From the NCBI RefSeq assembly GCF_002160145.1, contig NZ_NFKA01000014.1:30914-94913 (forward strand): a stretch of 64,000 nt of DNA, given 5' to 3'. The notes beneath the pieces are model-generated. The model was not told where the DNA came from and did not search any database. It saw only the letters and a program-made list of their open reading frames with translations. This stretch comes from Gemmiger sp. An194 (GTDB lineage: Bacteria > Bacillota > Clostridia > Oscillospirales > Ruminococcaceae). Shown here piece after piece: positions 23,992 to 33,111 of the stretch (the stretch's first letter is position 1; each line of letters begins with the position of its first letter). The position numbers and the translations under genes were made by a program.

Positions 23992-25734
23992 ATGCGTAAG
24001 ACGAAAATCATCTGCACCTTAGGCCCCTCTACCGATAAAGAGGGCGTAATGCGCGAATTGATCCTGGCCGGCATGAACATTGCCCGTTTCAACTTTTCCC
24101 ACGGCGACTACGAAGAGCACAAGGGCCGTCTGGACAAGCTGAAGGCTCTGCGTGAGGAGCTGGGCCGCCCCGTGGCTGCTCTGCTGGACACCAAGGGTCC
24201 CGAGATCCGTCTGAAGCAGTTCGCCGGCGGCAAGACCAAGCTGGAAGCCGGCCAGAAGTTCACCCTGACCACCCGTGACGTGGAAGGCAACAAGGACATC
24301 TGCTCCATCACCTATCAGGACCTGCCCAGCGATGTTTCCGTGGGCAGCACCGTGCTGCTGGCCGACGGCCTGATCAGCATGACCGTTACCGCTGTGACCA
24401 ACACCGACATCGAGTGCCTGGTAAACAACAGCGGCCCCATCAGCAACAACAAGGGCGTTAACGTGCCCGGCGTTTCCCTGTCCATGCCCTACCTGAGCCA
24501 GAAGGACAAGGAGGACATCCTGTTCGGCATCCAGAACGGCTACGACTTCATCGCCGCCAGCTTCACCCGCAGCGCCCAGGACATCCAGGATATCCGCCGC
24601 CTGCTGAACGAGCACAAGTCCAACATCCGCATCATCGCCAAGATCGAGAACCGTGAGGGTATCGACAACATCGACGAGATCCTGGCTGCTGCCGACGGCG
24701 TCATGGTTGCCCGCGGCGACATGGGCGTTGAGATCGACTTCACCGAGATCCCCATGATCCAGAAGGACATCATCTACCACAGCTTCTCCGCCGGCAAGCC
24801 CGTTATCACTGCTACCCAGATGCTGGAGAGCATGCAGGAGAACCCCCGTCCCACCCGTGCCGAGATCACCGACGTTGCCAACGCCATCTACGACGGCACC
24901 AGCGCCATCATGCTGAGCGGTGAGACCGCTGCCGGTAAGTACCCCGTGGAGGCTGTTCGCACCATGGCCGCCATCGCCGAGCGTACCGAGAGCGACTCCA
25001 GCTACATCGAGCATATGCGCAAGAGCCCCCTGGATACCCGCCTGAGCATCGCTGCTGCTACCGCTCATGCCGCCTGCACCACCGCAGCCGACATCAAGGC
25101 TACCGCCATCATCACCGTTTCCAAGAGCGGTGAGACCGCCCGCCTGCTGAGCAAGGGCCGTCCCGAGACTCCCATCATCGCCTGCGTGCTGGACGAGCAG
25201 ACCCAGCGTCACCTGGCTCTGAGCTGGGGCGTGCATCCCATCCTGATGCCCTACGCCAACAGCACCGACGAGCTGGTTGATTTGTCTGTTAAGACCTCTG
25301 TGGATCACGGCCTGCTGCAGAGCGGCGACCTGGTGGTTGTGACCGCCGGTGTTCCCGTGGGTGTTTCCGGTACCACCAACATGATCAAGGTCCACATGGT
25401 CGGCGAGTTCCTGGCCAGCGGCGTGGGCATCGGCAACCAGAACGCCAAGGGCGCCCTGTGCATCTGCCGCAACACCGAAGAGGTTGCCAGCAAGTGCAAG
25501 CCCGGCTGCGTGCTGGTGGTTCCCTACACCAACAACGAGATGCTGCCCTACATGCGTGAGGCCAATGCGGTGATCGTTGAGGAGGCTGGCATGAACAGCC
25601 ACGCTGCCATCGCCGGTCTGGCTCTGGGCAAGGCTGTGATTGTTGGTGTTGCCAACGCTACCCGCCTGCTGAAGGACGAGACCATGGTTTCCGTGGACTG
25701 CGTACGCGGCACCGTTCAGACCATGCCTGTCTGA
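23992..25734 (+). CDS. pyk: Pyruvate kinase with C-terminal PEP-utiliser mobile domain
   Basis: Makes pyruvate and ATP from phosphoenolpyruvate and ADP in glycolysis. Residues 1-470 are the normal enzyme: TKIICTLGPST at the start, KGPEIR, the active-site Lys in IIAKIENREGIDNIDEI, MVARGDMGVEI and the domain-A motif ITATQMLESM. Residues about 480-580 add the PEP-utilisers mobile domain seen in many Firmicutes, with EEAGMNSHAAIAGLALGKAV around the phosphohistidine-like His. The gene uses GTT, CGT and GCT codons more than its GC-rich neighbours, a sign of high expression. It is monocistronic with its own strong promoter and terminator. Confidence 0.97.
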   Translation: MRKTKIICTLGPSTDKEGVMRELILAGMNIARFNFSHGDYEEHKGRLDKLKALREELGRPVAALLDTKGPEIRLKQFAGGKTKLEAGQKFTLTTRDVEGNKDICSITYQDLPSDVSVGSTVLLADGLISMTVTAVTNTDIECLVNNSGPISNNKGVNVPGVSLSMPYLSQKDKEDILFGIQNGYDFIAASFTRSAQDIQDIRRLLNEHKSNIRIIAKIENREGIDNIDEILAAADGVMVARGDMGVEIDFTEIPMIQKDIIYHSFSAGKPVITATQMLESMQENPRPTRAEITDVANAIYDGTSAIMLSGETAAGKYPVEAVRTMAAIAERTESDSSYIEHMRKSPLDTRLSIAAATAHAACTTAADIKATAIITVSKSGETARLLSKGRPETPIIACVLDEQTQRHLALSWGVHPILMPYANSTDELVDLSVKTSVDHGLLQSGDLVVVTAGVPVGVSGTTNMIKVHMVGEFLASGVGIGNQNAKGALCICRNTEEVASKCKPGCVLVVPYTNNEMLPYMREANAVIVEEAGMNSHAAIAGLALGKAVIVGVANATRLLKDETMVSVDCVRGTVQTMPV

Positions 25735-25755
25735 TTTTTCTGAATTGCTTCTTCT

Positions 25756-25787
25756 CTCCCCTGTGCATCCGCACAGGGGAGTTTTTT
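25756..25787 (+). terminator. pyk terminator
   Basis: CTCCCCTGTGC and GCACAGGGGAG form an 11-base-pair stem with a four-base loop, followed by TTTTTT. Confidence 0.92.
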
Positions 25788-25800
25788 ATTGCCCGCACAC

Positions 25801-25850
25801 AAAAAGCGGCGGCGCACACGGAAACATCTTCCGCGTGCGCCGCCGCCTTC
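25801..25850 (-). terminator. Terminator of the ygiQ-MBL-DUF3006 operon
   Basis: On the minus strand GGCGGCGGCGCACG.CGGAAG pairs with CTTCCG/CGTGTGCGCCGCCGC (imperfect in the middle) and is followed by TTTTTGTG. Confidence 0.85.
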
Positions 25851-25862
25851 TTTTTATTGCGT

Positions 25863-26105
25863 TCAGGGATTCCCCCGGTTTTTCAGCCGGGCCAGCCGCC
25901 GGGCCAGCTTTTCCCGCCGGGAGGCGGTGGCCTCCCGGTCCACCTGCCAGATCTGCCCGCTCAGGAGGAGCACATCGCCCTCCCTGGCATCCGTGGGCAG
26001 CTCGCTTCGATTTGCCTGCTGCCAGTGGGTGCAATCCATCTCGTCGGTGACCTCGATCACCGCCGTGTCCCCTTCCCACCGGTCCAGGATATAAAGCTCG
26101 CTCAT
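25863..26105 (-). CDS. DUF3006 family small protein
   Basis: An 80-residue cytoplasmic protein of the DUF3006 family. The N-terminal pattern (YILDRWEGDTAVIEV) is the family hallmark, a small beta-barrel; the C-terminus is strongly basic (REKLARRLARLKNR). The function is unknown, but DUF3006 genes often neighbour ComEC-like metallo-beta-lactamase genes, as here, where the hydrolase stops 18 bases upstream. AAAGGAAG serves as Shine-Dalgarno for ATG 26105. Confidence 0.75.
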   Translation of the reverse strand: MSELYILDRWEGDTAVIEVTDEMDCTHWQQANRSELPTDAREGDVLLLSGQIWQVDREATASRREKLARRLARLKNRGNP

Positions 26106-26123
26106 TACCGCATTCTTCCTTTC

Positions 26124-27134
26124 TCAGGCCGCGCTGTCCGCCTGCTGGCCGCCGGATGCCATGTAGCACTGCAGACCGCTTTCGGTGGCCGCAATGACCA
26201 CACTGCCGTCCTGATCGGTGCGCAGCACCTGCGCGCCCACCATGGTGTAATTCTGCATTGCCTCCTCATGGGGATGGCCGTAGCTGTTGTCCTTTCCGCA
26301 GCTGACCACCACATATTGGGGCCGGATCGCCTGCAGAAACGCCAGCGTGTTGGAGGTGCTGGAGCCGTGATGGGCCGCCTTGAACACATCTGTCTGAGGC
26401 AGCTCACAGTGGGCCAGAGCATCCTGTTCCACCTCGGTCTCACCGTCGCCGGTGAGCATCACCCGCAGGCCCGGAGCGCTGAAAAACAGCACCTGGGACA
26501 GATTGTTGTAATTGTCGGTCTCCACGCCGTTTGCCAGCACCGACAGGGTGGCCGCGCCAATCGTGAACTCCTGCCCCGGCTCGGCGGTCACGGTGGGGAT
26601 GTTCTGTTCCTCAATGGTATCCATCACCCGCTCGAAGGTGCGGGTAGTGGGATAGGGTGCCTTGTCAAAGTCCGGCAGAAGCACCTGCTCCACCTGCACA
26701 TGCTCCAGCACTGCCTTCATGCTGCCGATGTGGTCCGCGTGGGGATGGGTCATCACCAGAAGCTTTAAACGGGTGATGCCCATTCCGTCCAGATAAGCCA
26801 GTAGCGCCTCCTCGCTGGAGGCCTCGCCCGCATCCACCAAGCAGTATTCCTGCCCGCTCTGTAAGAGGGTGGCATCCGCCTGGCCCACGTCGATGAAGTG
26901 CACCGCCTGGCCCTCCGCCGGGACCTGTTCCAGCCCCTGGGGCAGGGTGTTCACCTGCAGTCTGTCGTAAAAATCCTGCCAGGTGAATCCGCCCTCTCCG
27001 CTCTGGCCGCCCAGCCCCAGCCGGAGGCCGATGACCAGGCAGAAGGCGGTGAGCAGAAAGACCAGCCCCTGGGAGGGTGTGATGCGAATGGGATATTTTT
27101 TGCGCCGCGTGCGCCGTTTCCGTCGTTTTGCCAT
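26124..27134 (-). CDS. ComEC/Rec2-like metallo-beta-lactamase-fold hydrolase, membrane-anchored
   Basis: A 336-residue protein. The N-terminus is extremely basic (MAKRRKRRTRRKKYP), followed by one transmembrane helix (residues about 22-42), so the catalytic domain lies outside the membrane. The metallo-beta-lactamase core starts with VHFIDVGQADATLLQ and shows the H-x-H-x-D-H metal motif in THPHADHIGSMKAV, then MLTGDGE and AAHHGSSTSN. This corresponds to the soluble nuclease-like domain found at the C-terminus of the DNA-uptake channel ComEC, here as a free protein. It starts three bases after ygiQ. Role as secreted nuclease or phosphodiesterase is inference. Confidence 0.85.
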   Translation of the reverse strand: MAKRRKRRTRRKKYPIRITPSQGLVFLLTAFCLVIGLRLGLGGQSGEGGFTWQDFYDRLQVNTLPQGLEQVPAEGQAVHFIDVGQADATLLQSGQEYCLVDAGEASSEEALLAYLDGMGITRLKLLVMTHPHADHIGSMKAVLEHVQVEQVLLPDFDKAPYPTTRTFERVMDTIEEQNIPTVTAEPGQEFTIGAATLSVLANGVETDNYNNLSQVLFFSAPGLRVMLTGDGETEVEQDALAHCELPQTDVFKAAHHGSSTSNTLAFLQAIRPQYVVVSCGKDNSYGHPHEEAMQNYTMVGAQVLRTDQDGSVVIAATESGLQCYMASGGQQADSAA

Positions 27135-27137
27135 GGC

Positions 27138-29093
27138 TTACTTCCGCTTGGTCTTGGGGGCGAAGGTGGGCCGGCCGGAGTTTTTGCCGCCGCCCTTGCC
27201 GTGGTTGGGAACGAACCGGCCCTGTACCGGACGGCCCGCCGCCTTGGCGTTCTGGGCGGATTTGCGGCCGGTGACCGGACGTGCCTGGGTGCTGGCCTTG
27301 GGCTTGTAGCCGGGCACCAGCAGGGGGATCAGGTCCTCCCGGTGGGTCTTATGCAGCGCCTTGACCACCTTTTCCGCGTTGCGGGGTTCGTAATACTGCA
27401 GCAGAGCCCGCTGCAGCGCCTTGTCCTCAGGGGATTTTTCCACGAACACCGGCTTGAGGGTGTAGGGGTCCAGACCGGTGTAGAACATGCAGGTGGACAC
27501 GGTGCCCGGTGTGGGGTAGAAGTCCTGCACCTGCTCGGGGCGGATGTTATGCTTGTACAGATACTCGGCCAGATAGACCGCGTCCTCCAACGTACTGCCC
27601 GGGTGGCTGCTCATCAGGTAGGGCACCAGATACTGCTTCTTGCCCACCTTCTTGGTCAGCTCATAGAACCGCTTGGAGAATTTGTTGAACACCTCCACCG
27701 GCGGCTTGCCCATGTATTTGAGAGTGTTGGGGGCGCAGTGCTCGGGGGCCACCTTCAGCTGACCGGAAACGTGATGCTCCACCAGCTCCTTGAAGAAGGT
27801 CTCGTCCTTGTCCCAGGTCAGGTAATCGTAGCGGATGCCGCTGCGGATGAACACCTTTTTCACCCCGGGCAGGGCCCGCAGGCGGCGCAGCATGTTCAGG
27901 TATTCGGTATGGTCGATGATCAGGTGCGGGCAGGGGCCGGGAGCCAGGCACTTTTTGCCGCCCTGACACATGCCTTCGGTCATCTGCTTGGCACAGCTGG
28001 GCAGCCGGAAGTTGGCGGTGGGGCCGCCAACATCGTGGATGTAGCCCTTGAAGCCGGGCTGTTTGGTGAGCAGCTCACCCTCCTCCACCACGCTGTCCAC
28101 ACTGCGGCTGGTAACCCGCCGCCCCTGATGCAGGGTGATGGCACAGAAGTTGCAGCCCCCGTAGCAGCCACGGTTGTGGATGATGGAGAATTCCACCTCC
28201 TCGATGGCAGGCACACCGCCCACCACATCGTAGCTGGGGTGCCAGGTGCGGGTGTAGGGCAGCGCCGCCACCCGGTCCAGCTCCCGGCGGGTAAGGGGCT
28301 TTGCAGGCGGATTCTGCACCAGATAGCCGCTCTCCTGCTTCTGCACGATGATCTGGCCGGTGACGGAATCCTGATTGTCCATCTGGATGCGGCAGGCCTT
28401 GGCGTAGGCCACCTTGTCGGTGCTCACCTTGTTGAAGCCCGCACATTCCAGATACTTGGCGGGCAGATGGGAGAAGTCGGTCATGTAGCAGGTGCCCGCC
28501 ACATCCCGGATCTCGCTGGCCTTCTCCCCTGCCGCCAGCCGCCGGGCGATCTCCACCGTCTGGTGCTCGCCCATACCGAAGCTGATGATATCCGCACCGG
28601 AGGTCTCCGCAATGCTGGGCAGCACGGTATCCATCCAGTAGTCGTAATGGGCGAAGCGGCGCAGGCTGGCCTCCAGGCCGCCCAGAATCACCGGCAGGTC
28701 CGGATAAGCCTGCTTGGCCAGCTGGGTGTAAACGGTGGCACTGCGGTCCGGGCGCTTGCCCGCCACGCCGCCGGGGGTGTACTCGTCCACCTTGCGGCGC
28801 ACCTTGGCCACCGAGTAATGGGCCACCATGCTGTCCACGTTGCCGCCGCCGATGAAAAAGCCGTAGCGGGGCTTGCCCAACACTTTGAAGCTTTCGCAGC
28901 TGGTGTAGTCTGGCTGGCTGATCACGCCCACCCGGTAGCCCTCGGCCTCCAGAATGCGGCCGATGATGGCCGGGCCGAAGCTGGGATGGTCCACATAAGC
29001 GTCGCCCATGACCAGAACGAAGTCCAGCTCGTCCCAGCCGCGCTGGCGCATATCCTCTTTGCTGATGGGCAAAAACTGTGTGCCCTGCTGCAT
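27138..29093 (-). CDS. ygiQ: YgiQ family radical SAM protein
   Basis: A 651-residue radical SAM protein of the YgiQ family, broadly conserved but without an assigned reaction. N-terminal segment LPISKEDMRQRGWDELDFVL and a cobalamin-binding-like Rossmann region (residues about 20-130) precede the radical SAM core, whose 4Fe-4S ligands are C310-x3-C314-x2-C317 (RGCYGGCNFCAI). The C-terminal DUF3362 region ends in a low-complexity basic tail. AAAGGAG precedes ATG 29093; a longer reading to 29144 lacks a signal. First gene of an operon with the ComEC-like hydrolase and DUF3006 gene. Confidence 0.92.
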   Translation of the reverse strand: MQQGTQFLPISKEDMRQRGWDELDFVLVMGDAYVDHPSFGPAIIGRILEAEGYRVGVISQPDYTSCESFKVLGKPRYGFFIGGGNVDSMVAHYSVAKVRRKVDEYTPGGVAGKRPDRSATVYTQLAKQAYPDLPVILGGLEASLRRFAHYDYWMDTVLPSIAETSGADIISFGMGEHQTVEIARRLAAGEKASEIRDVAGTCYMTDFSHLPAKYLECAGFNKVSTDKVAYAKACRIQMDNQDSVTGQIIVQKQESGYLVQNPPAKPLTRRELDRVAALPYTRTWHPSYDVVGGVPAIEEVEFSIIHNRGCYGGCNFCAITLHQGRRVTSRSVDSVVEEGELLTKQPGFKGYIHDVGGPTANFRLPSCAKQMTEGMCQGGKKCLAPGPCPHLIIDHTEYLNMLRRLRALPGVKKVFIRSGIRYDYLTWDKDETFFKELVEHHVSGQLKVAPEHCAPNTLKYMGKPPVEVFNKFSKRFYELTKKVGKKQYLVPYLMSSHPGSTLEDAVYLAEYLYKHNIRPEQVQDFYPTPGTVSTCMFYTGLDPYTLKPVFVEKSPEDKALQRALLQYYEPRNAEKVVKALHKTHREDLIPLLVPGYKPKASTQARPVTGRKSAQNAKAAGRPVQGRFVPNHGKGGGKNSGRPTFAPKTKRK

Positions 29094-29158
29094 AAAGGGT
29101 CTCCTTTCTTTGCTGCGCGTGTCCTTGCGGCCGCGCCTGTCCATGCAATATCACACGC

Positions 29159-29240
29159 GCCCCCGGCAGGCCGCTGGTCTGCCGGGGGCACGAGCATCTA
29201 CCTTGATTCCATTGTAACAAATCCTGCCCGCCGCGCACAA
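29159..29240 (-). promoter_or_regulatory. Promoter and leader hairpin of the ygiQ operon
   Basis: On the minus strand TTGTGC (29240-29235) and TACAAT (29216-29211, with an extended TG) are 18 bases apart, overlapping nothing of ftsK, whose stop is at 29256. Between it and the start, GCCCCCGGCAG and CTGCCGGGGGC (29159-29189) form a perfect 11-base-pair stem with no T-run. Confidence 0.65.
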
Positions 29241-29255
29241 GGGCACGGCACAGGT

Positions 29256-31943
29256 TCAGGGGATCTCGTCCGGCAAAGGGGTGTTGTCCGCCCGCATGGA
29301 CCGCTCGATCCACTGCTGCCGGGTGATGAGCACCTCCCGGGGCTTGGCGCCCTGGTAGGGACCGATCACGCCCAGCTGCTCCATATCGTCCATGATACGG
29401 GCCGCGCGGGCATAGCCCAGCTTGCACTTGCGCTGCAGCAGGCTGGTGGAGGCCTGACCGGCGTCGATGACCACCTCCACTGCCTGTTCCAGCATGGGGT
29501 CGTGGCCGTCGTCCTCGTCGTCGCCGTCGCCGCCGGAGGCCTTCTCCGGCACCGCGTGCTTCTCCATCTCCTCGATCATCTTCTCATCGTACTGGGAGGT
29601 ATTGTCCTTCTTGATGAAGTCCAGCACGGCGCTGATCTCCTCGTCCTTCACATAAGTGCCCTGGATGCGCAGAGGCTTGGAGGCGCCCACCGGCATGAAC
29701 AGCATGTCGCCCATGCCCAGCAGCTTCTCCGCGCCGCCCGCGTCCAGAATGGTGCGGCTGTCCACCTGACTGGACACCGCAAAGGCAATCCGGCTGGGGA
29801 TATTGGCCTTGATCAGGCCGGTGATGACATCCACACTGGGGCGCTGGGTGGCCACGATCAGGTGCATGCCCGCGGCACGGGCCTTCTGGGCAATGCGGCA
29901 GATGTAGTCCTCCACCTCTTTGCCGGCCACCATCATCAGGTCGGCCAGCTCGTCGATGATAATGGCAATGTAGGGCAGCTTTTCCAGACCCTCGGTCTCA
30001 GCCGCCAGCCGGTTAAAGCTCTTGATGTCACGCACGTTGTTCTCTGCGAACAGATGGTAGCGGCGCTCCATCTCGGCCACGGCGCTGCCCAGCGCGCCCG
30101 CCGCCTTGCGCGGCTCGGTGACCACCGGCATCAGCAGGTGGGGAATGCCGTTGTACTCTGCCAGCTCCACCACCTTGGGGTCGATGAGGATGAGCTTCAC
30201 ATCCTCGGGGCTGGAGCGATACAAAAAGCTGATGATAATGCTGTTCACGCACACCGACTTACCGCTGCCGGTGGAACCGGCGATCAGCAGGTGGGGCATC
30301 TTGCACAGGTCCGCCACCTGGGCGTTGCCCGCAATGTCCTTGCCCAGGGCAAGGGTCAGGGGCGAGGCGCTGCGGGTGTAGGCCTGGGATTCAAAGATGC
30401 CACGGATGCCCACCGGGCTGGATTTCCGGTTAGGTACCTCCACGCCCACGGCAGGCTTGCCGGGGATGGGGGCCTCGATGCGCACGCCGGCCGCCGCCAG
30501 GTTCAGAGCGATATCATCGGCCAGACCGGTGATTCGGCTGATCTTCACGCCCGCCAGGGGCTGCAGCTCATACCGGGTGACCGAGGGGCCGCGGCAGATG
30601 TCCAGCACGCGGGTCTTTACGCCGAAGCTTTCCAGCGTGCTCACCAGCAGCTCGGCGTTCTTTTTCAGCTCCGCCTCCACGCCCGGGTCCTCCGCCGACT
30701 CCATCACCTGGAACAGGTCCAGCGGCGGATAGCAATAGGCAGCCGGCTGTTCCACAGGCTGTGCAAGGGCGGTTTCCGCCGGGGCGGCCGCCGGGTTCAG
30801 CGGACGCAGCGGCTCGCCGTAGGAATTGCCCATGGTCTGGCTGGGCTCCATGGCCTTGTGGATGAGACTGTCCAGCTCGGTGACACCGACATTGGGCTGC
30901 TCCGGCTCCAGCGGGATCGGCTGGTCCAGCTGGAAGGGCGGCTCGTCCGCGTCGGAGGGCTCCGGCGCCTGATCGAACCGCATCTCCCAGGCATAGTCCG
31001 GGCTGCTGCTGGGATAGGGCTCGAAGCCCACATCCGGGTCCTGCTGAGGCTCGTCCATGGGAATCTCGGTCTCGAATTCGCTGTGCTCCTCCGGCTCGGA
31101 CCGGTCCATGGGAGGATACATGCCAAAGGTACCGCCGGGGCCCACCAGCGGCTCCTCCGGCTGGGGATCGGTTTCGGTGGTGACCACCGGGTCCGGCCCC
31201 AGATCAATATCCACCTGGGGCTTGCGCCGGAACCGCTGGGCAAAGGCCTCCTGCTTTTGCTGGCGGGCAGCGGCCCGCTCCTGGGCGGCGGCGCGGCGCT
31301 CGGGTTCCCGGCGCAGCTGCTCCTCCTCCCAGGCCTCGCGCTGCTGACGGGCAGCATCCCGGTCAGCCTTCCAGTCGCCCAGATAGTCCTCCGCGATCTG
31401 CCACAGATCACCCGGAGTTACGCCCAGGTACCACATGACCATGGCGATGAGCATGATGACCAGCAGGATATTCGCCGCCGGATGCCCGCACAAGGCCAGC
31501 AGGGTGCCGCCGATGATGCCGCCCAACAGGCCACCGCCCAGCATACCCTGACCGTTGGCGTATAACGCCGCGGTGGCCTTGCCGAAGCTCAGGCCCACCA
31601 GGTCGATTTTGGAGAACACCACTGCCGTGCCGCAGATCAGCATCATCAGCAGCAGGGACTTGGCGCAGCGGGACCAGATGGGCCGCCCCAGCGCCACCAG
31701 CACCGCAATGTAGAGCAGCACCGGCCCCAGCAGATAGGTACACACCCCGAACACGCCGAACAGCACGCCGCGCAGCATGGCCCAGACCGACTGCCCGGCC
31801 ACCAGAGACATGGCAATGATCACAACGCCCAGGCAGAACAGCAGAATGCTCCAGCTCTGGGCCACATCCGGCTGGCTGCGCCGTGAGCGGGAGCGGGTGG
31901 TTTTCGCGCCGCTTTTTGCGGCGGGTTTCTTCTTTTGTGCCAT
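29256..31943 (-). CDS. ftsK: DNA translocase FtsK/SpoIIIE
   Basis: Pumps chromosomal DNA through the division or sporulation septum. The 895-residue protein has a basic start, four to five transmembrane helices (residues about 27-190), an acidic Pro/Glu/Gln-rich linker (about 200-430) and the RecA-like motor. Walker A is AGSTGSGKSVCVNS at about residue 555, Walker B is IAIIIDELADLMMV, and the gamma winged-helix that reads the SRS/KOPS DNA motif closes the protein (LLQRKCKLGYARAARIMDDM). The next gene upstream is tepA, the same order as around spoIIIE in Bacillus. It has its own promoter. Confidence 0.95.
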   Translation of the reverse strand: MAQKKKPAAKSGAKTTRSRSRRSQPDVAQSWSILLFCLGVVIIAMSLVAGQSVWAMLRGVLFGVFGVCTYLLGPVLLYIAVLVALGRPIWSRCAKSLLLMMLICGTAVVFSKIDLVGLSFGKATAALYANGQGMLGGGLLGGIIGGTLLALCGHPAANILLVIMLIAMVMWYLGVTPGDLWQIAEDYLGDWKADRDAARQQREAWEEEQLRREPERRAAAQERAAARQQKQEAFAQRFRRKPQVDIDLGPDPVVTTETDPQPEEPLVGPGGTFGMYPPMDRSEPEEHSEFETEIPMDEPQQDPDVGFEPYPSSSPDYAWEMRFDQAPEPSDADEPPFQLDQPIPLEPEQPNVGVTELDSLIHKAMEPSQTMGNSYGEPLRPLNPAAAPAETALAQPVEQPAAYCYPPLDLFQVMESAEDPGVEAELKKNAELLVSTLESFGVKTRVLDICRGPSVTRYELQPLAGVKISRITGLADDIALNLAAAGVRIEAPIPGKPAVGVEVPNRKSSPVGIRGIFESQAYTRSASPLTLALGKDIAGNAQVADLCKMPHLLIAGSTGSGKSVCVNSIIISFLYRSSPEDVKLILIDPKVVELAEYNGIPHLLMPVVTEPRKAAGALGSAVAEMERRYHLFAENNVRDIKSFNRLAAETEGLEKLPYIAIIIDELADLMMVAGKEVEDYICRIAQKARAAGMHLIVATQRPSVDVITGLIKANIPSRIAFAVSSQVDSRTILDAGGAEKLLGMGDMLFMPVGASKPLRIQGTYVKDEEISAVLDFIKKDNTSQYDEKMIEEMEKHAVPEKASGGDGDDEDDGHDPMLEQAVEVVIDAGQASTSLLQRKCKLGYARAARIMDDMEQLGVIGPYQGAKPREVLITRQQWIERSMRADNTPLPDEIP

Positions 31944-31974
31944 ACGCTTTCTTTCCCTCGTTTATGTATTTCCA

Positions 31975-32070
31975 GCCCCCGGACCATTTGGTTTTCCGGG
32001 GGCGCCGCGCACCCGGCGCGGGAATTTTTTCGGAACTTATCTATTGTATCATAAAACCATAGGTTTTAAA
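31975..32070 (-). promoter_or_regulatory. ftsK promoter and leader hairpins
   Basis: On the minus strand TTTAAA (32070-32065) and TACAAT (32048-32043) are 16 bases apart. Two GC-rich stems follow: CGGCGC/GCGCCG region 32002-32019 and GCCCCCGGA/TCCGGGGGC at 31975-32003 (mutually overlapping by two bases). Neither has a following T-run on this strand. Confidence 0.55.
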
Positions 32071-32077
32071 ACCCAAT

Positions 32078-32827
32078 TTATCGGACAGTTTCCTCTCTGC
32101 TCCGGCTTTCCTCATTCTTTGTGCCGGTTCGATTCCGTTCGATCTGGCGGTACAGGTAGGCAAGCGCGTCGCCCAGACCGCCCAGCTCGTCGATCAGGCC
32201 CTCGGCCACCGCCTGCTCACCGCCCAGCACGGTCCCCACATCCATCACCAGTTCGCCGGTGTGCATCATCAGCTCCAGAAAACGCTCTTCGCTGATGTGG
32301 GAATGGCTTTGCACAAAGCCGGTGATGCGCTCCTGCATCTGCTCGAAATAGCGCATGGTCTGGGGCACCCCCAATACCAGCCCGGAATGGCGCACCGGGT
32401 GAATGGTCATGGTGGCAGTGGGCACAATAAAGCTGTGCTTGGCGCTGACCGCCAGCGGGATGCCGATGGAATGCCCGCCGCCCAGCACCAGGGTGGCGCT
32501 GGGCTTGGTCACCCCGCTGATCAGCTCAGCCAGGGCAAGGCCTGCCTCCACGTCGCCGCCTACGGTATTCAAAATCACCAGCAGACCCTCGATCTCCGGG
32601 TCCTCCTCAATGGCCACCAGCTGTGGGATCACATGCTCGTAGCGGGTCACCTTCTGCTCCTGTCCGGCACTCACGTGGCCCTCGATCAGACCGATCACCG
32701 TGAGGCAATGGATGGCATGACGGCCCTTGGTGCGGATCACCGAGCCGGTGTCCATCATAAAATCCTGTTCCAGCTTTTCCTGCTCCACCTGGGCATCGGT
32801 GGGCCGCGGAGTATCATTGTTCGGCAT
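32078..32827 (-). CDS. tepA: TepA, ClpP-like translocation-enhancing protease
   Basis: A 249-residue ClpP-fold serine protease of the TepA type, proposed to clear signal peptides or help protein export in Firmicutes. Visible marks are [19 protein letters not shown], the nucleophile region [17 protein letters not shown] and the His-containing [15 protein letters not shown]; the C-terminal [21 protein letters not shown] is typical of ClpP/SppA folds. ATG 32827 has AAAAGGAG upstream; a TTG 24 bases earlier has no support. It lies upstream of ftsK and divergent from rex. Confidence 0.9.
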   Translation of the reverse strand: MPNNDTPRPTDAQVEQEKLEQDFMMDTGSVIRTKGRHAIHCLTVIGLIEGHVSAGQEQKVTRYEHVIPQLVAIEEDPEIEGLLVILNTVGGDVEAGLALAELISGVTKPSATLVLGGGHSIGIPLAVSAKHSFIVPTATMTIHPVRHSGLVLGVPQTMRYFEQMQERITGFVQSHSHISEERFLELMMHTGELVMDVGTVLGGEQAVAEGLIDELGGLGDALAYLYRQIERNRTGTKNEESRSREETVR

Positions 32828-32846
32828 TGGTCTCTTCGCTCCTTTT

Positions 32847-32900
32847 GGCAACGCCGCCCGCGGTGTTTCCCGTAAATCGGGCGGCGTTGCCTTTTGTTTT
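32847..32900. other. Perfect 14-base-pair hairpin in the tepA leader, terminator-like on the plus strand
   Basis: GGCAACGCCGCCCG (32847-32860) and CGGGCGGCGTTGCC (32878-32891) pair over a 17-base loop. On the plus strand it is followed by TTTTGTTTTTT, a full terminator shape, although no plus-strand gene precedes it. On the minus strand it sits directly ahead of the tepA Shine-Dalgarno. Confidence 0.7.
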
Positions 32901-32967
32901 TTCTATCAGTTTGCACGAATTTTTTGTCTTTATGCCCACACAGACGGCCTTCCGCCCTGCAATTGGT

Positions 32968-32996
32968 TTGACAAGCCTTTGTGAATCCAGTATTAT
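32968..32996 (+). promoter_or_regulatory. rex promoter
   Basis: Consensus TTGACA (32968-32973) and TATTAT (32991-32996) with a 17-base spacer. A TTGTGAA half-site, as found in Rex operators, lies in the spacer (32979-32985), but the matching right half is missing. Confidence 0.85.
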
Positions 32997-33111
32997 AAAG
33001 TATGGATATTCCTGCAAAAGGCCTGTTTTCGCCTTTTGCTCGCTTCTGCACAGGGCAGGCCACGTACCCGCCCGTTGCTTTAAATCATTTTCAAAAGACG
33101 GTGATGATAAT

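Noticed and set aside
26898..31565. A plus-strand open frame of 1555 codons across the MBL, ygiQ and ftsK genes
   Set aside because: It runs antisense across three clear genes and has the same bias-driven composition.
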